A stretch of DNA of 64,000 bases from Macquaria australasica. Its lineage: Eukaryota; Chordata; Actinopteri; Centrarchiformes; Percichthyidae. Numbering within the stretch: position 1 is the first letter of the stretch; each line of letters starts with the position of its first letter. This document shows, piece by piece, positions 14,500 through 26,836 of this stretch. Made by a program: the position numbers and the translations under genes. The stretch spans positions 744,001 to 808,000 of the forward strand of contig SEMN01000161.1 of the NCBI GenBank assembly GCA_005408345.1, written 5' to 3'. The notes under the pieces are model-generated. The model saw nothing but the letters and a program-made list of their open reading frames with translations. It searched no databases and had not been told where the DNA came from.

Positions 14500-14750
14500 C
14501 ATGTGGCTCTGCCCGTGCGCGTGCCTCTGTCTGCATCCTTGACGTTCAAAAAGTTGCGCATGAGACAGTGAGAGACACTTCAAGGGAGAGCGGGAGAGAG
14601 AGATTCTGGTGAGGGAGAGGAGGAGGACGAGGGAGGGAGGTTGAGTCATCATCCTTTCGTCCAATCCCAGCCCTCTGCCTGTTGCTTTGGTAACGTGATG
14701 TCAGTGCAGCCTCTGGCGACTCCTCTGAGGTTAGCGAGCTTCAGCACAGA
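14500..14750. promoter_or_regulatory. Candidate enhancer or promoter patch with AP-1, CCAAT and RFX-like sites
   Basis: This patch is more CpG-bearing and less repetitive than its surroundings. It contains TGACGT (14540-14545), a perfect AP-1 word TGAGTCA (14642-14648), CCAAT (14661-14665) and GTTGCTTTGGTAAC (14681-14694), which fits the two-half-site layout of an RFX X-box. The clustering is seen in the sequence. Regulatory activity is inference, and single motif matches are common by chance. No transcript start can be placed. Confidence 0.3.
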
Positions 14751-15010
14751 GGTGTGTGTGTGTCTGTGTCCTTGTGCCTCTCTCTTGAAGTTGTCACAAA
14801 AAAACAACCGCAAATAGACTTTGACAAGTTTAAGGTCAGAGGTCAGGTTTAAATGTTCATCTGTAATAGTTAAATGAGTTAAGGTCAGTAGGATGTCCTA
14901 ACGTGTGTGTGTGTGTGTGGATGCATGTGCAACCATTTGGGTCTGTGTGTTTGTGTTTCTTTGTGTATGTCCATACATTTGAGTCTATTAGTTTAAATGG
15001 TTCTTTGTAG

Positions 15011-15047
<37 letters not shown>

Positions 15048-18000
15048 GGCTTGTGTGTTCAGACGTCAAGGATTTCTACTGAAACTGATCATTATAATCA
15101 ACTGTTGCTGACCTTTTTTGTTTCTCTGAGGAGTCAACCAGAATTTGCCATAACTGCTTTTACCGGCTGGATCAGTGTTTGTTGCCTGGCAACATCAGTT
15201 TATTGAACACTCTCCATCACAAAGTCATGGGATCTGCTCAGGCTTTGTTGAACATAGCACTGCTGCTTTGGGGAAACACAAACAGTAATTTTGGTTTTTT
15301 GAGTTGAAAGGTTTTCCTCGGTTCTGTGTTTTGTGGAGTGAGTTTTTATTTTTGTCAGGGTCTTGAAAAAGACTGTGGGATGGGAGATATTAGTCAGATA
15401 AGCAATGCCCTTATCCAGAGTGACTTACAACTAAATATCCAATTCCTACATTGCCAATATTACAAGAAGAGGTGTACTGAGGCCAGTTCTTCAGTATGAG
15501 AACAAAAACTTTTATCTACGTACTGTATCTGCTTATGTTAAATAGATAAACGTTATTAAATATATAGTACAGTTTAGAGCTTATTGCATTACCACTCAGT
15601 TAACATTTTTGCTCAGTAATTGCCTGTTAGCAAATAGTGACAGTAATAAATACTTAATTTGGATAATAATAATGTGTTTTGCGTACTGAAGTCAGACCAG
15701 CCAGAATACAAGACAATTTCCAGTCAAAATTAAAAAACAAAAACAAATTGAGAATCATGTTTTGCAATGCAGTGAATCAAAATATCATAGCTAATAAAGT
15801 CCTGTTCGCACTATGTATCCATTCAGGCCGGCATTGCTGGCAGTTTACTTCACTGAGATCAATGTTTTGCCACTCTGCATTTTCCCTTCTGGACCCATGC
15901 ACGGTTAATTAAAGAGTTGAAAAGGGGAGATATTTATTTACCAATCACACAAGGAACAGTTAAATTGGCAAATATATTTTTTTTATTTGACAAATACTAC
16001 AAATAACTATACTACAAAACAACTATAGTAGGAACAGTACATAGTGGAATGTCATCTTTGTGTCCCTGAAATATTAATTCATCAACAGCACATCACAGCA
16101 ATAAAATAATATACTAATATACATTATTGTCATGTTTGCATTTCTTATTCATGCATTGTTCCTCTCAGTATTGAGCTTTAATGCTGTTTGTAATATTTAA
16201 GTTGTTGTATCTCATGTATGTATGTCGTTTGTTAGCAGCAATAACGTGTGCAAATAGACTTAACCTAAACCCGACATATCAAGTGCAGATGACAATGTGA
16301 GACGTATTGGTGACAGATGCCGTGACCTTTGTAAACATTAATGTTGAGGTTAAGATTAAGATGAGGGAGGGAATTAGTTTTTACAGGGTCAAACAGTCAC
16401 ATATTAAAGAGAATCGAAAGAAAGAGAGAGAAGAAAGGTGTAGAAAAGAAAAGAAAAAGGACTAGGAAAAAAAGAAAAAAATGTTCTAAACTGCCTCTCA
16501 CTCTATTCCATCTTACTGATGAATGTTTGACATTTATCGATAAAAACTATAATTATGTGTTTGTGAGGGAGACAAAGAGAAAGAGAACACAAGTGACATT
16601 TCTAAGTGAGAAAGCTATAATCTGTCTTTGTCAGTGTTGATGTGTGTGTTTGTGAGTGTACAGACTGAGTGTGTGCAAGTGTGTGTGTGTGTGTGTGTGT
16701 GTACGAGAAAGCAGAAAAGAGAGAGACAATAGAAAGAGAGACATGATAAGTCTTTGACATTTGTTCAGATAAACAGTAATCTTGTTGTCCACCGTCAGTT
16801 CAAATACAAAACACACACACACACACACATGTTTAAGCCTTCAAGCTAGGCACAAAATACCTAAAATACAGATTTTGTGAATTGGTTACTTTTGCAAAAT
16901 TTAAACACACACAAGTGGAGAATTTTAAATGCTTACACAAGAAAATCCACCCCAAAACACACTTCTAAAAACAGCTAAGAAAATGCTTCCTTCTCTATAG
17001 TTTTGAGCAGATATTTAACAGTTAAACATAAAGAGCCTCAGTTGATTCAGTGGTGCAGAATGCAATGCAAAGACATTGTGTTTTCAAGGACTAGGTTTGA
17101 ATAACTTGTCAACTGAAATAACCTCACTGTACAATATGTCTCTTGTTATATAATCCATAAAGCACTCTCTACCAAAGTGTAAACTCGACAGCTGAAATGC
17201 AACAAGTTCTCTGAGGTATTCTGAGTAATCATCAGTCACCTGCAGTAGAGGCAGATGAGGCAGGTTGAGGTACAGGTACAACATTTGAACTACAGCATGT
17301 AACCGCAAAATAAGGGTTAGGTTTGGATTGAAGTTGACAATTTAGTCGTATCCGGTAGGTATTTTTCTTTTAAAGGAAAATGTCTATTCATTACACTGTG
17401 GGTCTTATTTTCATAGTTTTTCAGTTGTGATAGCATTGTACTGACCAAAGTTCTTGCTGAGATCTGGAAACACAGCGACAATGTTACAACAAAGTTGGAC
17501 GGGGCAAGAGACACAAGCGGTCAGAAAATAATCACACAGGTTGTAAACAGTTTGGCCAGATTAGGTACAAAGTTGTATGTCAAAGTTGAGCAAGTTGGTT
17601 TGTAAACTGTGACGAATGTTTACAACAAACAGTTAGGGTCACCATTTCCCTTTGTTTACTCTTCCAAATAAGTTTGGCTAACTTGGTGGTTTGTTTAAAA
17701 CCTGTATGATATCTGACTGCTCATGTTTCTTGCCCCTTCTGACTTCTTTTTAGCGAGGTCGCCATCTTCTCAGATCTCAGAAATGAAAGAGTCACCTAAT
17801 ACTACTACTAATAGTAGTTTTCTCCTTGCTGCAGTGATGTAGAAGTGTACTACAGGGTGTGTAAGTACACTGTGACATCACTGTTGGGTGTCATCAGTGA
17901 TGCTGGGTGTGGTCAGGGGTAAAACAGACTCAAAACTTGGTGAGTATAATGTTATTATAACCAACAGGAATGCCAAAACTACAAAAATAACACTCAAGCT

Positions 18001-18501
18001 TTAATAAACCAGAATTATCTTGTAAAAGTAGGTGTGAATTTTAATTTAAGAGCAAGTGCTCACACTTTTTTTAAAACACACACACACACCATCCCTCACT
18101 CCTTGTTTTCCTCTCCTCACCTTCCACCTCCACTTCTTTTGTTGTCTCTATACTCAGACACACACACGTGGTGAAAGAATGAGAAACACACACGTACTCT
18201 CATGCACGCTCACGCACAACCATTTGATCTCGCTCACTCTATTATTGATAGCCATGCTTGGTTGAAATGAAAAGGGTTTCCAACTCATAACATTATTAAA
18301 AATCAATTCATTCTCTTTCATCCCCTCGGCCTTTCGTCTTATCCTTTTCCTGTCCTCCCGCTTTTCTCTCTTCATCCCTCCATCTTTCTCTCTCCACCTG
18401 GGCCACCTGACTCCACTACATCAATTAATCTGTTCCTTTGATTACAATGTCTGTGCTCTGTTGATGACCTTTAGCTCTGTGTGTCCCTCCTTTTTGGTCC
18501 A

Positions 18502-18534
<33 letters not shown>

Positions 18535-18688
18535 CGTGTGTCTTTTTATGTATGTCCTTCATTCCTTTGGTGTTGGACTCTCTTCTCCTCTCTCCTACTT
18601 CCTTGCTCTTTTTCCCTTTTGTGTTTATTATATCTGCTTCACACATCCATAACTAAAGCATACTGCTGCATACTGCTGATACTGCTGT

Positions 18689-18690
<2 letters not shown>

Positions 18691-18734
<44 letters not shown>

Positions 18735-18756
18735 CGTGCGTGCGTGTGCGTGTGTG
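18691..18756. repeat. (TG)n/(CGTG)n compound microsatellite
   Basis: About 40 nt of TG repeats pass into CGTG repeats and back to TG. This is a typical compound microsatellite. Confidence 0.95.
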
Positions 18757-19130
18757 AAAGAGAAACAGAAAAGATCGAAATGACCTCCTCATAGTGGCCT
18801 TATTTTCAGTGTCCCCTCTGTGCCCAGAGACTTAGCCATTGTGCCAGTTTAATTTATTGACTCTGTTTGTGTGTGTGTGTGTTTGTGTGTGTGTGTTCCT
18901 ATATATTTAGCCTCGACTCCAGGGTCTTGCTAAGGGAACCATCAACACCGGCTCCACTCTCTTGTCATTTAACACAAGCTGACCTCCTGTGTCACCTCGG
19001 CACAACACACACTCACACACACACAGTTAAACGTGCTGAACAATGTCAAAAATGTGTGAACACACACAGGCACCCATTTATAGAACTGCACAGTCACCAC
19101 TCTCAAGTAAGAAAATACAACTTGAAAATC

Positions 19131-19192
19131 ATAGATGGATAGACGGATAGATAGACAGACAGACAGACAGATAGATAGATAGATAGATAGAT
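19131..19192. repeat. GATA/GACA tetranucleotide microsatellite
   Basis: Imperfect GATG/GACG units lead into blocks of GACA and then GATA repeats over about 60 nt. Confidence 0.95.
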
Positions 19193-21839
19193 ATTGCCTT
19201 CCCTTTCTCTTTCTTTTTCCACCATCCTTCTCCCTTTCTCTCTTTCTTCAGTCTGTCAGACGCTTGACACTCTCGCTGCCCCATTTAGCAAAAGGCCACC
19301 AAGCTGGTCACCTCTCCCTGTCTCTTTCTGTCTCTCTGTTCAATTATAGTAAGCTTTGGTGGCAAGACTATGCAGCCCTGGTTCTAAAAATTATGTTTAA
19401 TAGCTGCGTGTATTGTGTATTTTCTCCAGCCCCGAGTGCTACATTCTTGTACCCCACAGAAGTCGTGCTGTATAAAGTAGTTGAGGTGGATGGAAGGCGT
19501 ACAAACCACCAGTCAGATGGAGACCGGGGTTTGCGCCTTGCACCCATGGTGTGTTTAGGTTTAGGTTACAAAAACACTTTGTTTAAGGTTATGGAAAGAT
19601 GTTGGTTTTGGTTAAATATACTGGAGAGAAAGAAACACATCTGTCATGTCACCATTGAATTGTTCAGTATTTAACCAAGACAACAATCTTTCCATAATGT
19701 ATATACCAGGTTACACTTACAACATTATCTGTGTTTATTTGCAGTAATTTGAATAATCAACAATTGACCTGCTTTTTGATTAAATAAATCACACTAATAC
19801 TACATGTATAATGATTTTAATACACTTATATATCTAACTGTTTACAGTTTTTCTCCATTAATTTAATTTCTCCATTTCTGCCAACTTTGTTCTAAGACTG
19901 CAAATGCAGTGATCATAAATTAAAATGTATTCACTTAGCTTTACTGGACTATTAATATTCAATGTCACCAAAGCAGTATAGGTTCTGTTTAGTCAGATAT
20001 TGCACTGTTTGTGCATGTGTATGATTATGTCTTTGTCTCTCCTTCACTCTGTCTGTGTCTGTTAGTGTTTGTCAGTTTTTTTGTTGTTTTATACCTCTGT
20101 GTCTTCCTACCCCTCCGTCTTTGTTTCTGTCGTCCTGTAGTACCCTTGTTCCACTCCCCCTTTTCTTTCTCACACATTCTTTCTTCCCATCGTTCACATT
20201 TCGCATCCCTCCGTCTCTCATCCCTCTATCTCGTTAGTGTAATAACCAATTAACTCTGGCTCTTGGTTGCTTAAATTCTTTATTTATTTCCTCATTAATT
20301 CATTTCCTGTTGAAAGCGCACTCCACTGTGATTGGCAGCTCACGGTAATTGCAACTCAGACTGAATGTACAAGATACAGTCTCACATAAGCACACTTACA
20401 TACACAAACACACACACATTGTAGCTCATGAGCACACACACTCTCAATTGCATGCATGCAAGGTCATACATATTCTTGTACACACTTCTAAACTCAGCAC
20501 ACATTGAGAAATACTTGCTAGGTGTGCACACACTGAAAAAAAACATGTATTACAGGGCACATACACACACACAGAGGGATCAGTGTGATGGCTTTAATTG
20601 GATTTGGCCTATCAGCCTCCAACTCAGAGAGGGAAAGAAGGCAGATTACTGCTGCCCTCTATAATGGCCTTCCAACACTTTATCTGAGATTTTAGTGGAG
20701 GGAGACGACTTCAAGGTCACTAGCACTATTGAGCAGAGGAGATGTGTGGGAGAGGGTGTTCAAATACCCCAACAAAAAATTCACAAATCATCATGTAGAA
20801 TATCACGTGGAAAGTCACGTGTGCTTTTGGTACAAATGAATTGATTTTGCATCCTTACATGTTTTGTTTGTTTTTCCATGGGTGACAAAATTGCAGATCA
20901 CATATGAAAATGTGTTGCTGGAATTTCAAGAATCCTCATTATTGAAAACCAACAACCAACTTCTGGTTGTCCGTACCCGTGAGTCAGTAGATTTTAGGAA
21001 ACAGCCATCCTGGAGCCGTATGAGCTGTATGAACAGATAAACAACTCCCCAATCAGCTAAACAAACTTTTCTGTGTACATGACTGATTACAGGCTGATTA
21101 CAGCCACGATTCAGCATCACGACTGATTTTCAAGAGATTGGACGGAGTCCATGACACACACACACACACGAACCAAATGCACATGCAGACACTCACAAAC
21201 TGAGGCACACACCCTCAGACAGAACACGTCAGAGCCTTTTCCTTATAATATCCGGACTGATCCTCATGAGTACATGGTTTATTTTAATTCTCACTGATCC
21301 ATAATTCATCACCCAATAGCATTTTACAAGCATAATTGAGTGAGCTGTATTGAACTTTAGCTTTGGACTAAAATACCAGTGTGTATAGTTTTAGCTCTTT
21401 AGCTACAAACTATGTATATTCTGCTGACCATTTTCTAAGGCATGCTATACAGTTTTATATTTCTTGTGTATTTTTTCTGCTCCACCAGGCAGCCATTGAT
21501 TTTCTTTCATTTTCGTTACCTCACAACAATAATGTCATTTTGACAAAAACTAATGCAGTCTTCACAGTGATGGATTACAGCTGACCATGATTTTTTTAGA
21601 CTAGATTTGACTATTTTAGGCAAAAAAAAAAAAAGAAATTAATTGTGAAGTAGAGAGGAGAAAATTATTAAGATATCCTTGAAAAGTAAAAAAAAAAAAA
21701 AAAAAAAAAGTATAAATCAGAAAAATATTGTGATTTCTTTTTTTTAATTACTCAAAAAATTGTACAGAGTTTGGTTGGTGGCAAGCCAAACAGTTTGTAG
21801 GTGGTTGGGGGTTTGTGGGGGATTTAGCTGTGTGGTATG

Positions 21840-22131
21840 CAATGATTCGACACACTGGATCAATATCGGCCATGACATGATCAATCCACTTTAAATATTG
21901 TTTCTTTGTCAATGTACTGTTTCCAATACAAGTTTCATTCAGTCATGTCATGTAAGTTACCTTACATGAAAATGATTCCACTGAGTCCCACACACATTGA
22001 GATATACGGATATAACTTTTGGGAAAAAGAGAGCACTGGTATTGAATACCAATTCAGTACCAATTCAATACTGAGTTGAGGTATCGAAATCGGTTTCTGG
22101 AAAGAAAAAGTGGGATCAGTGCATCCCTAGC
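21840..22131 (-). mobile_element. hAT-like element relic
   Basis: Read on the minus strand, the right border begins CTAGGGATGCA and is followed by words such as CCGATTTCGATACCTC and repeated 'ACTGAATTGGTA'. This resembles the ends of degenerate fish hAT-type elements. The opposite terminus is not clear and no transposase frame survives. The assignment rests on recall of the TAGGGATGCA-type terminus and is tentative. Confidence 0.4.
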
Positions 22132-24110
22132 TGTGAAGTCAAGTCTGTGTGATTTAGTAGTGAGACATAAGACATAAAAAATACTGGCATGGAACTTTAA
22201 TATACGGCTGAGGTCTGACCATAAAACGCTAAATGTTGCCAAATCTATCTGTCTTCAACCAACAATACAAGTGGCCAGCCCTTTCACTCAGGCCTTTATT
22301 TTCCTCCCACTTAAACTGTCACTTACTCTTCCCCTTTCCCCCCGGCAACCAGACCTAAAAATGACTAACCCATAAACTAATCTCCTTCATAATAAAGCCT
22401 TTTTGCCACCTGACTCCATTAAAATAATTATTCTGCTCTGTGTATTTATTGTCGTACATGATGATGTGCATGTGTGTGGTTGGGTATTAGTGCATGCTGT
22501 ATACAGTATGTGTATGTGAGGGGAGGTGTGTGTGTGTGCAGGCATGTGTGTTTATATGTGTTTTGTGTATTGTGAGCACCGTGGAGGCTTTCCCTGTGTG
22601 GCTGCACAAAATACGCTGGGAGAAAAACGCTGAGTCTTTGATGCTAATATGAAGTGTCATATCTTCCCTTGCAGTGTGTGTGTGTGTTGTGTGTGTGGGT
22701 GTATACAGTATGTGTGCGCTGAGAACTTATGCAATTACAGTTCCTTTTTGCATTACCACGCGGACTAAAATGCTGATGGACGTACAGCCCTAAGCTGACA
22801 CAAGCAATCAGTCTGCCGCCGTGTGTGTGCGTATGTGCGCGTGGGAAACATGTACACACACTAATTCTTGGCTTAATGTTTTGTGACTGAGAGTGCTGTG
22901 TTGTAGGCAGAGGTTGGACGCGTGCACAGACACACACCGTCTAAGAATAGTCCATTCACACAGCGGTACTGAGGCTCAGAAGGCCAGTTACTGTAAAAGG
23001 ATTTTCATAAGTTGAGTTCTGAAGGCAGAGCTGATCTGTACAGAAGGTCCTCTTCTACTCCTCCAGCCTGAGAGCCGAGAGAGAGATACAGTCTCTCACC
23101 CTGGGACGTTAATCGGCTCATTAATGTTCTTTCTTCTAAACTGCTGGAATTAAAGTTTCCCTCTCCGTTTATGGTCTACTATTTCTGCTACAGCCATTAC
23201 TTCTAAAGGAATCACTACTTAAAGTAAAAATATTATCACAGCAGTGGTGTCTACCAATGCTGTTACTAATACTATTTATATATTTCTACTAGTCCTACTG
23301 GTATTATTACTACTACATTATCAAAACTGTTATCACACCGCTTACATGGACAGCTGCTGAGCTTGCGTGTTAACAGATCTATCTCTGTGACAACTGTGCA
23401 AACTCCTGCCGCTGATGAAGAGTGTGTGATTTGGTTGAAATCTCAGGAAAAACCTAGTAAGTGTTACATTGGAAATCTTGCTAAAGAAAAAACGGAGACA
23501 AAGGCAAGTTATTTAATGTTTTCAGAGTCCACTGGTTGCAGGAGTTGCATGTGACATGGATGCCCTTGCATAATGTTATATTTATGCATAAAATCTCTCT
23601 GTAATCTATAGCATATACTTTTCATTATTTTGTTAGTTATGTAAGTCTAATGTGTATGAATATTTTAACTACCGTCTCAGCATGAGACAACTATGCACCT
23701 TAATAACGTACAATAGAAAATGGATACAAAGGTAGAGAGTGCAATATAAAAAGGGATAATAATACTGGAAAGTTCATGCTGTGCAGCCACAGGTGGTGTA
23801 CATTGTTTTCTTCCTGATTCCAAGCCGTTGCCATGACACTATCAGCATGTGCTAATAACGTTTGCAATGGAGAGAGAAGCACTTTGGGATTGAAAGCACC
23901 GGTCTCAGTAGCAGAGGTGTTTCCCTTCCTCTATCCGTATACTGTATGTACACATCCTCCAATATAAGTACTGTAACTACTATTAAAAACAAATTGTACT
24001 CTCTATCTCTACTTCTTCCTATCCTCCCTTGCCTTCCTCATCTTCCTCCTCTTCATTCCACCTTTCTCCTTCATTTTTTATGTTTAGGTTTATTTTGCTG
24101 TACTTAATTC

Positions 24111-24112
<2 letters not shown>

Positions 24113-24154
<42 letters not shown>
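24113..24154. repeat. (CT)21 microsatellite forming a polypyrimidine tract
   Basis: Twenty-one CT units run directly into the GCAG acceptor (24155-24158) of the first alpha2delta exon seen here. The microsatellite therefore occupies the polypyrimidine tract position of this intron. Confidence 0.95.
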
Positions 24155-24157
<3 letters not shown>

Positions 24158-24158
24158 G

Positions 24159-25594
24159 CCATCGGTATCCAGATGACTCTGGAGATGATGGAGTCCAGAT
24201 TCTGGACCATTGCAGCACAGGTAAGTACATGCAGCCTCAATGCTCAATCCACTAATTCATTAACAAGTATGGAGACAGATCCCGTGGACCTTTCACTGAA
24301 TTAATCCTTCATGTTTTAGATCTAAGGAGTTTGATTCCAAAATGAGAATTGTGACACTGACAAAAGGATGAATAAAGAAAAACTCACTCTTGAGTATAAC
24401 TAGTAGCTAAAGTTGACAGCTTTTTACAACTTCTTGCTTTCAAAACAGTGGCATATAGTGGTTGTCACCATCTGAGGAAAAGAAAAAGAATGATGAATGT
24501 CAGAAGCATTGTTTGGTTATTAAACCCTGTGATTATTGCATTATTGCTTCAGTTTTTTCCATGTTAGATTTATACTATTTTGTTTGTATTTTTTAATGTC
24601 CCCTATAAAACAAGTTTATTGCGGTGCTATACTGGCACTAATGAGAAATCTTTGGTGTATTTATAGTTCTAGCAGTTATATTCAACAATGCTTGTGGAAT
24701 ACAAACAACACAATCATGCTGTATTCAGTTACTGAAGAATAATACTATCCCCCACCCTCAACCCTCCCAAATAATGAGTCATTTCAGTTTTAATTCTTAC
24801 CGGACCGCTCTCATACAGCAACCTGCAATCATTTATTTTTCATGTCAGATTAAAGGATTACATTAAAGTGCTCTCATTTCTGACTGAAAAAGGCACATAT
24901 CTTTCTACTTCTAAGCTTGCAGGTTTGATTTTAACCATTGTCAAAAGCTGTGTTCCTGATTTAACATTAAAATGTCACATTTACATTGTAAGCATTAACC
25001 AAATTAATTCTTGTGAATGAATAAGTTGCTGTTCGATATCTTGCTCAATAGAAGACATGGCTATTGATGAATACACTGTCTGGCCTCCGTCTATATTCAG
25101 TAATATCTCTTTAAACGACCAGACTGCTCTGACACCATTTATTACTGCATGACAAGCAGTCAAGGATTATTACAGGTTCTTTTTCTGCTCCATTAGTTGG
25201 TAATTACTGCATTTACACTTTGTTTAATTCAAAGCTTAATGCAGTGTTTTCCATATCACAGCACCCACCATTAAAGGTGAAGTGCTTACCCTGCCTAAAA
25301 TACTATATTGTGAAAGATTAAATGTGTTCGGCTGATATTTTGTGTGCTGCTCAGAGAATTTCACCACTACTAGTTTCAGTGGAGGATCTTAGTGTCCTTT
25401 GCATTCTTCCACACCTTCAAAAAAACATTTTGTTCAAGAAAACTTAATTTGGCGTAACACCTTAGCTGTAGCAGTTGTTTGATGGCTTGGCCGTTCCCCT
25501 CCTCTGCTCCTATGGCTGTAAATGACAGCAGTTAAAAGAGCATTACGGCTGCTGGCTAGCCATTTAATGATGGATAGCTACCACAGCTAGGCTC

Positions 25595-25660
<66 letters not shown>

Positions 25661-26119
25661 TTGTGGAGGTGTGAAGAAGAGAGTACTGTATATGTGTATG
25701 TGTCTGGTGATGTTAATGTGTGTCACGTTGACAGGGACCATATGCATGACCATCTGTGCACAAGTGTGTTGTTATGTCCATATTCATCAACTAAGAACTC
25801 ATTAGCATCATTTGCAGCAGCCTTGTTATCCACTAGATTTATGCTGTATAGAAAGTCATTCCCATTCTCAGTTGCTGTGTGCACTTTTGACTCTCTCTTC
25901 TCCTCTCCTCTCCCCTCCTCCCCTCCTCCTTCTCAATTCTTCCCCCAATTTCCTTTCTTTTCCTCTGTGCTTTCTGTCCTCCCCCCTCTCTCATCTCGTA
26001 TACTCCCTCCTTCTTTCTTCATCTCCTCTCCTCAACCATCCCTCTTCTCTTCAGATAGGTTACATAATCGTCTTACCTTCCTGTCATGTACTCACTGTCA
26101 AGCATCTTTATTTCACAGG

Positions 26120-26183
<64 letters not shown>

Positions 26184-26777
26184 TCCTCTCTGTGGTGTTC
26201 AGCTCCCTGAGGGGAGAAGATACTGTACCTAGTGTAAATCCTAAATGAAATACCAGGAGGAAGTACAATAACCGGTCACATAAAAAGACTTCTGCCAAAG
26301 AGGGTGCATGTCAAAGCTCAGTGGTTTAAGATACAGACCGTGCTGTAAGTGTTAAGAGAAAGAAAATATCTTGGATTACAATTCATTTTTGGATCTTCAT
26401 CCATGTTGCATTATGCATTGTGTAGTAGTAAAGATGTTACAAGCATTTCATTTAATTTATTTTGTTTATGCAAAATGTATTAATTGTCCCATATTTTCAC
26501 ACTACTCCATCATTAGGTGTTAGGTAAAATATTTATATTACAAAGTCCTCAGATCTCAGGGGAAGAGTTACGTAAGTGAGGGAAACCCTATCTGACCTTA
26601 CAGCTACAGTGTAAGGTTGACTACCTTAAAATAAGATGTTATTAGTTGATGAATTATGAATTAGTGAGGGTAGGAATAAAGCACGAGCTGCCATCTAATA
26701 GGAATCAGTCAGAATGTTAATAGGAAAATGTTCTGACATCACTGTACAGCACACTCTGCTACTGTCTCAGTGTGTGA

Positions 26778-26836
<59 letters not shown>

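Larger units (their letters stand above)
14750..24112. other. Gene-free stretch upstream of the first recognised exon
   Basis: No supportable exon is found. There are GT/AC microsatellites (15014-15046, 16680-16702, 18503-18540, 18691-18756), a GATA/GACA tetranucleotide block (19135-19192), an A20-type run (21690-21709) and a hAT-like relic (about 21840-22131). Short minus-strand open stretches at 17084-17308 and 17317-17514 have acceptor-like borders but no recognised homology. It is probably intronic to the alpha2delta gene. Confidence 0.55.

Noticed and set aside
17084..17514. Two minus-strand open stretches with acceptor-like starts (containing VTDDYSEYLRELVAF and ISARTLVSTMLSQL)
   Set aside because: They look superficially exon-like, but they are under 65 codons, end in stops without donors, cannot be joined to each other in frame, and match no family I recognise.
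19440..19674. Open frame of 136 codons in the intron
   Set aside because: It overlaps low-complexity and repeat-like sequence (tandem TTTAGGTTTAGGTTA-type words) and has no splice-bounded conserved block.
23363..23554. Open frame with a soluble-looking peptide upstream of the first alpha2delta exon
   Set aside because: There is no recognised homology, no matching donor and no ATG in good context. It is probably chance.
1..24158. Search for a nested LRTM2 gene, which lies inside CACNA2D4 in human
   Set aside because: No leucine-rich-repeat frame is visible on either strand. If present in this species, it lies in another intron outside the window.
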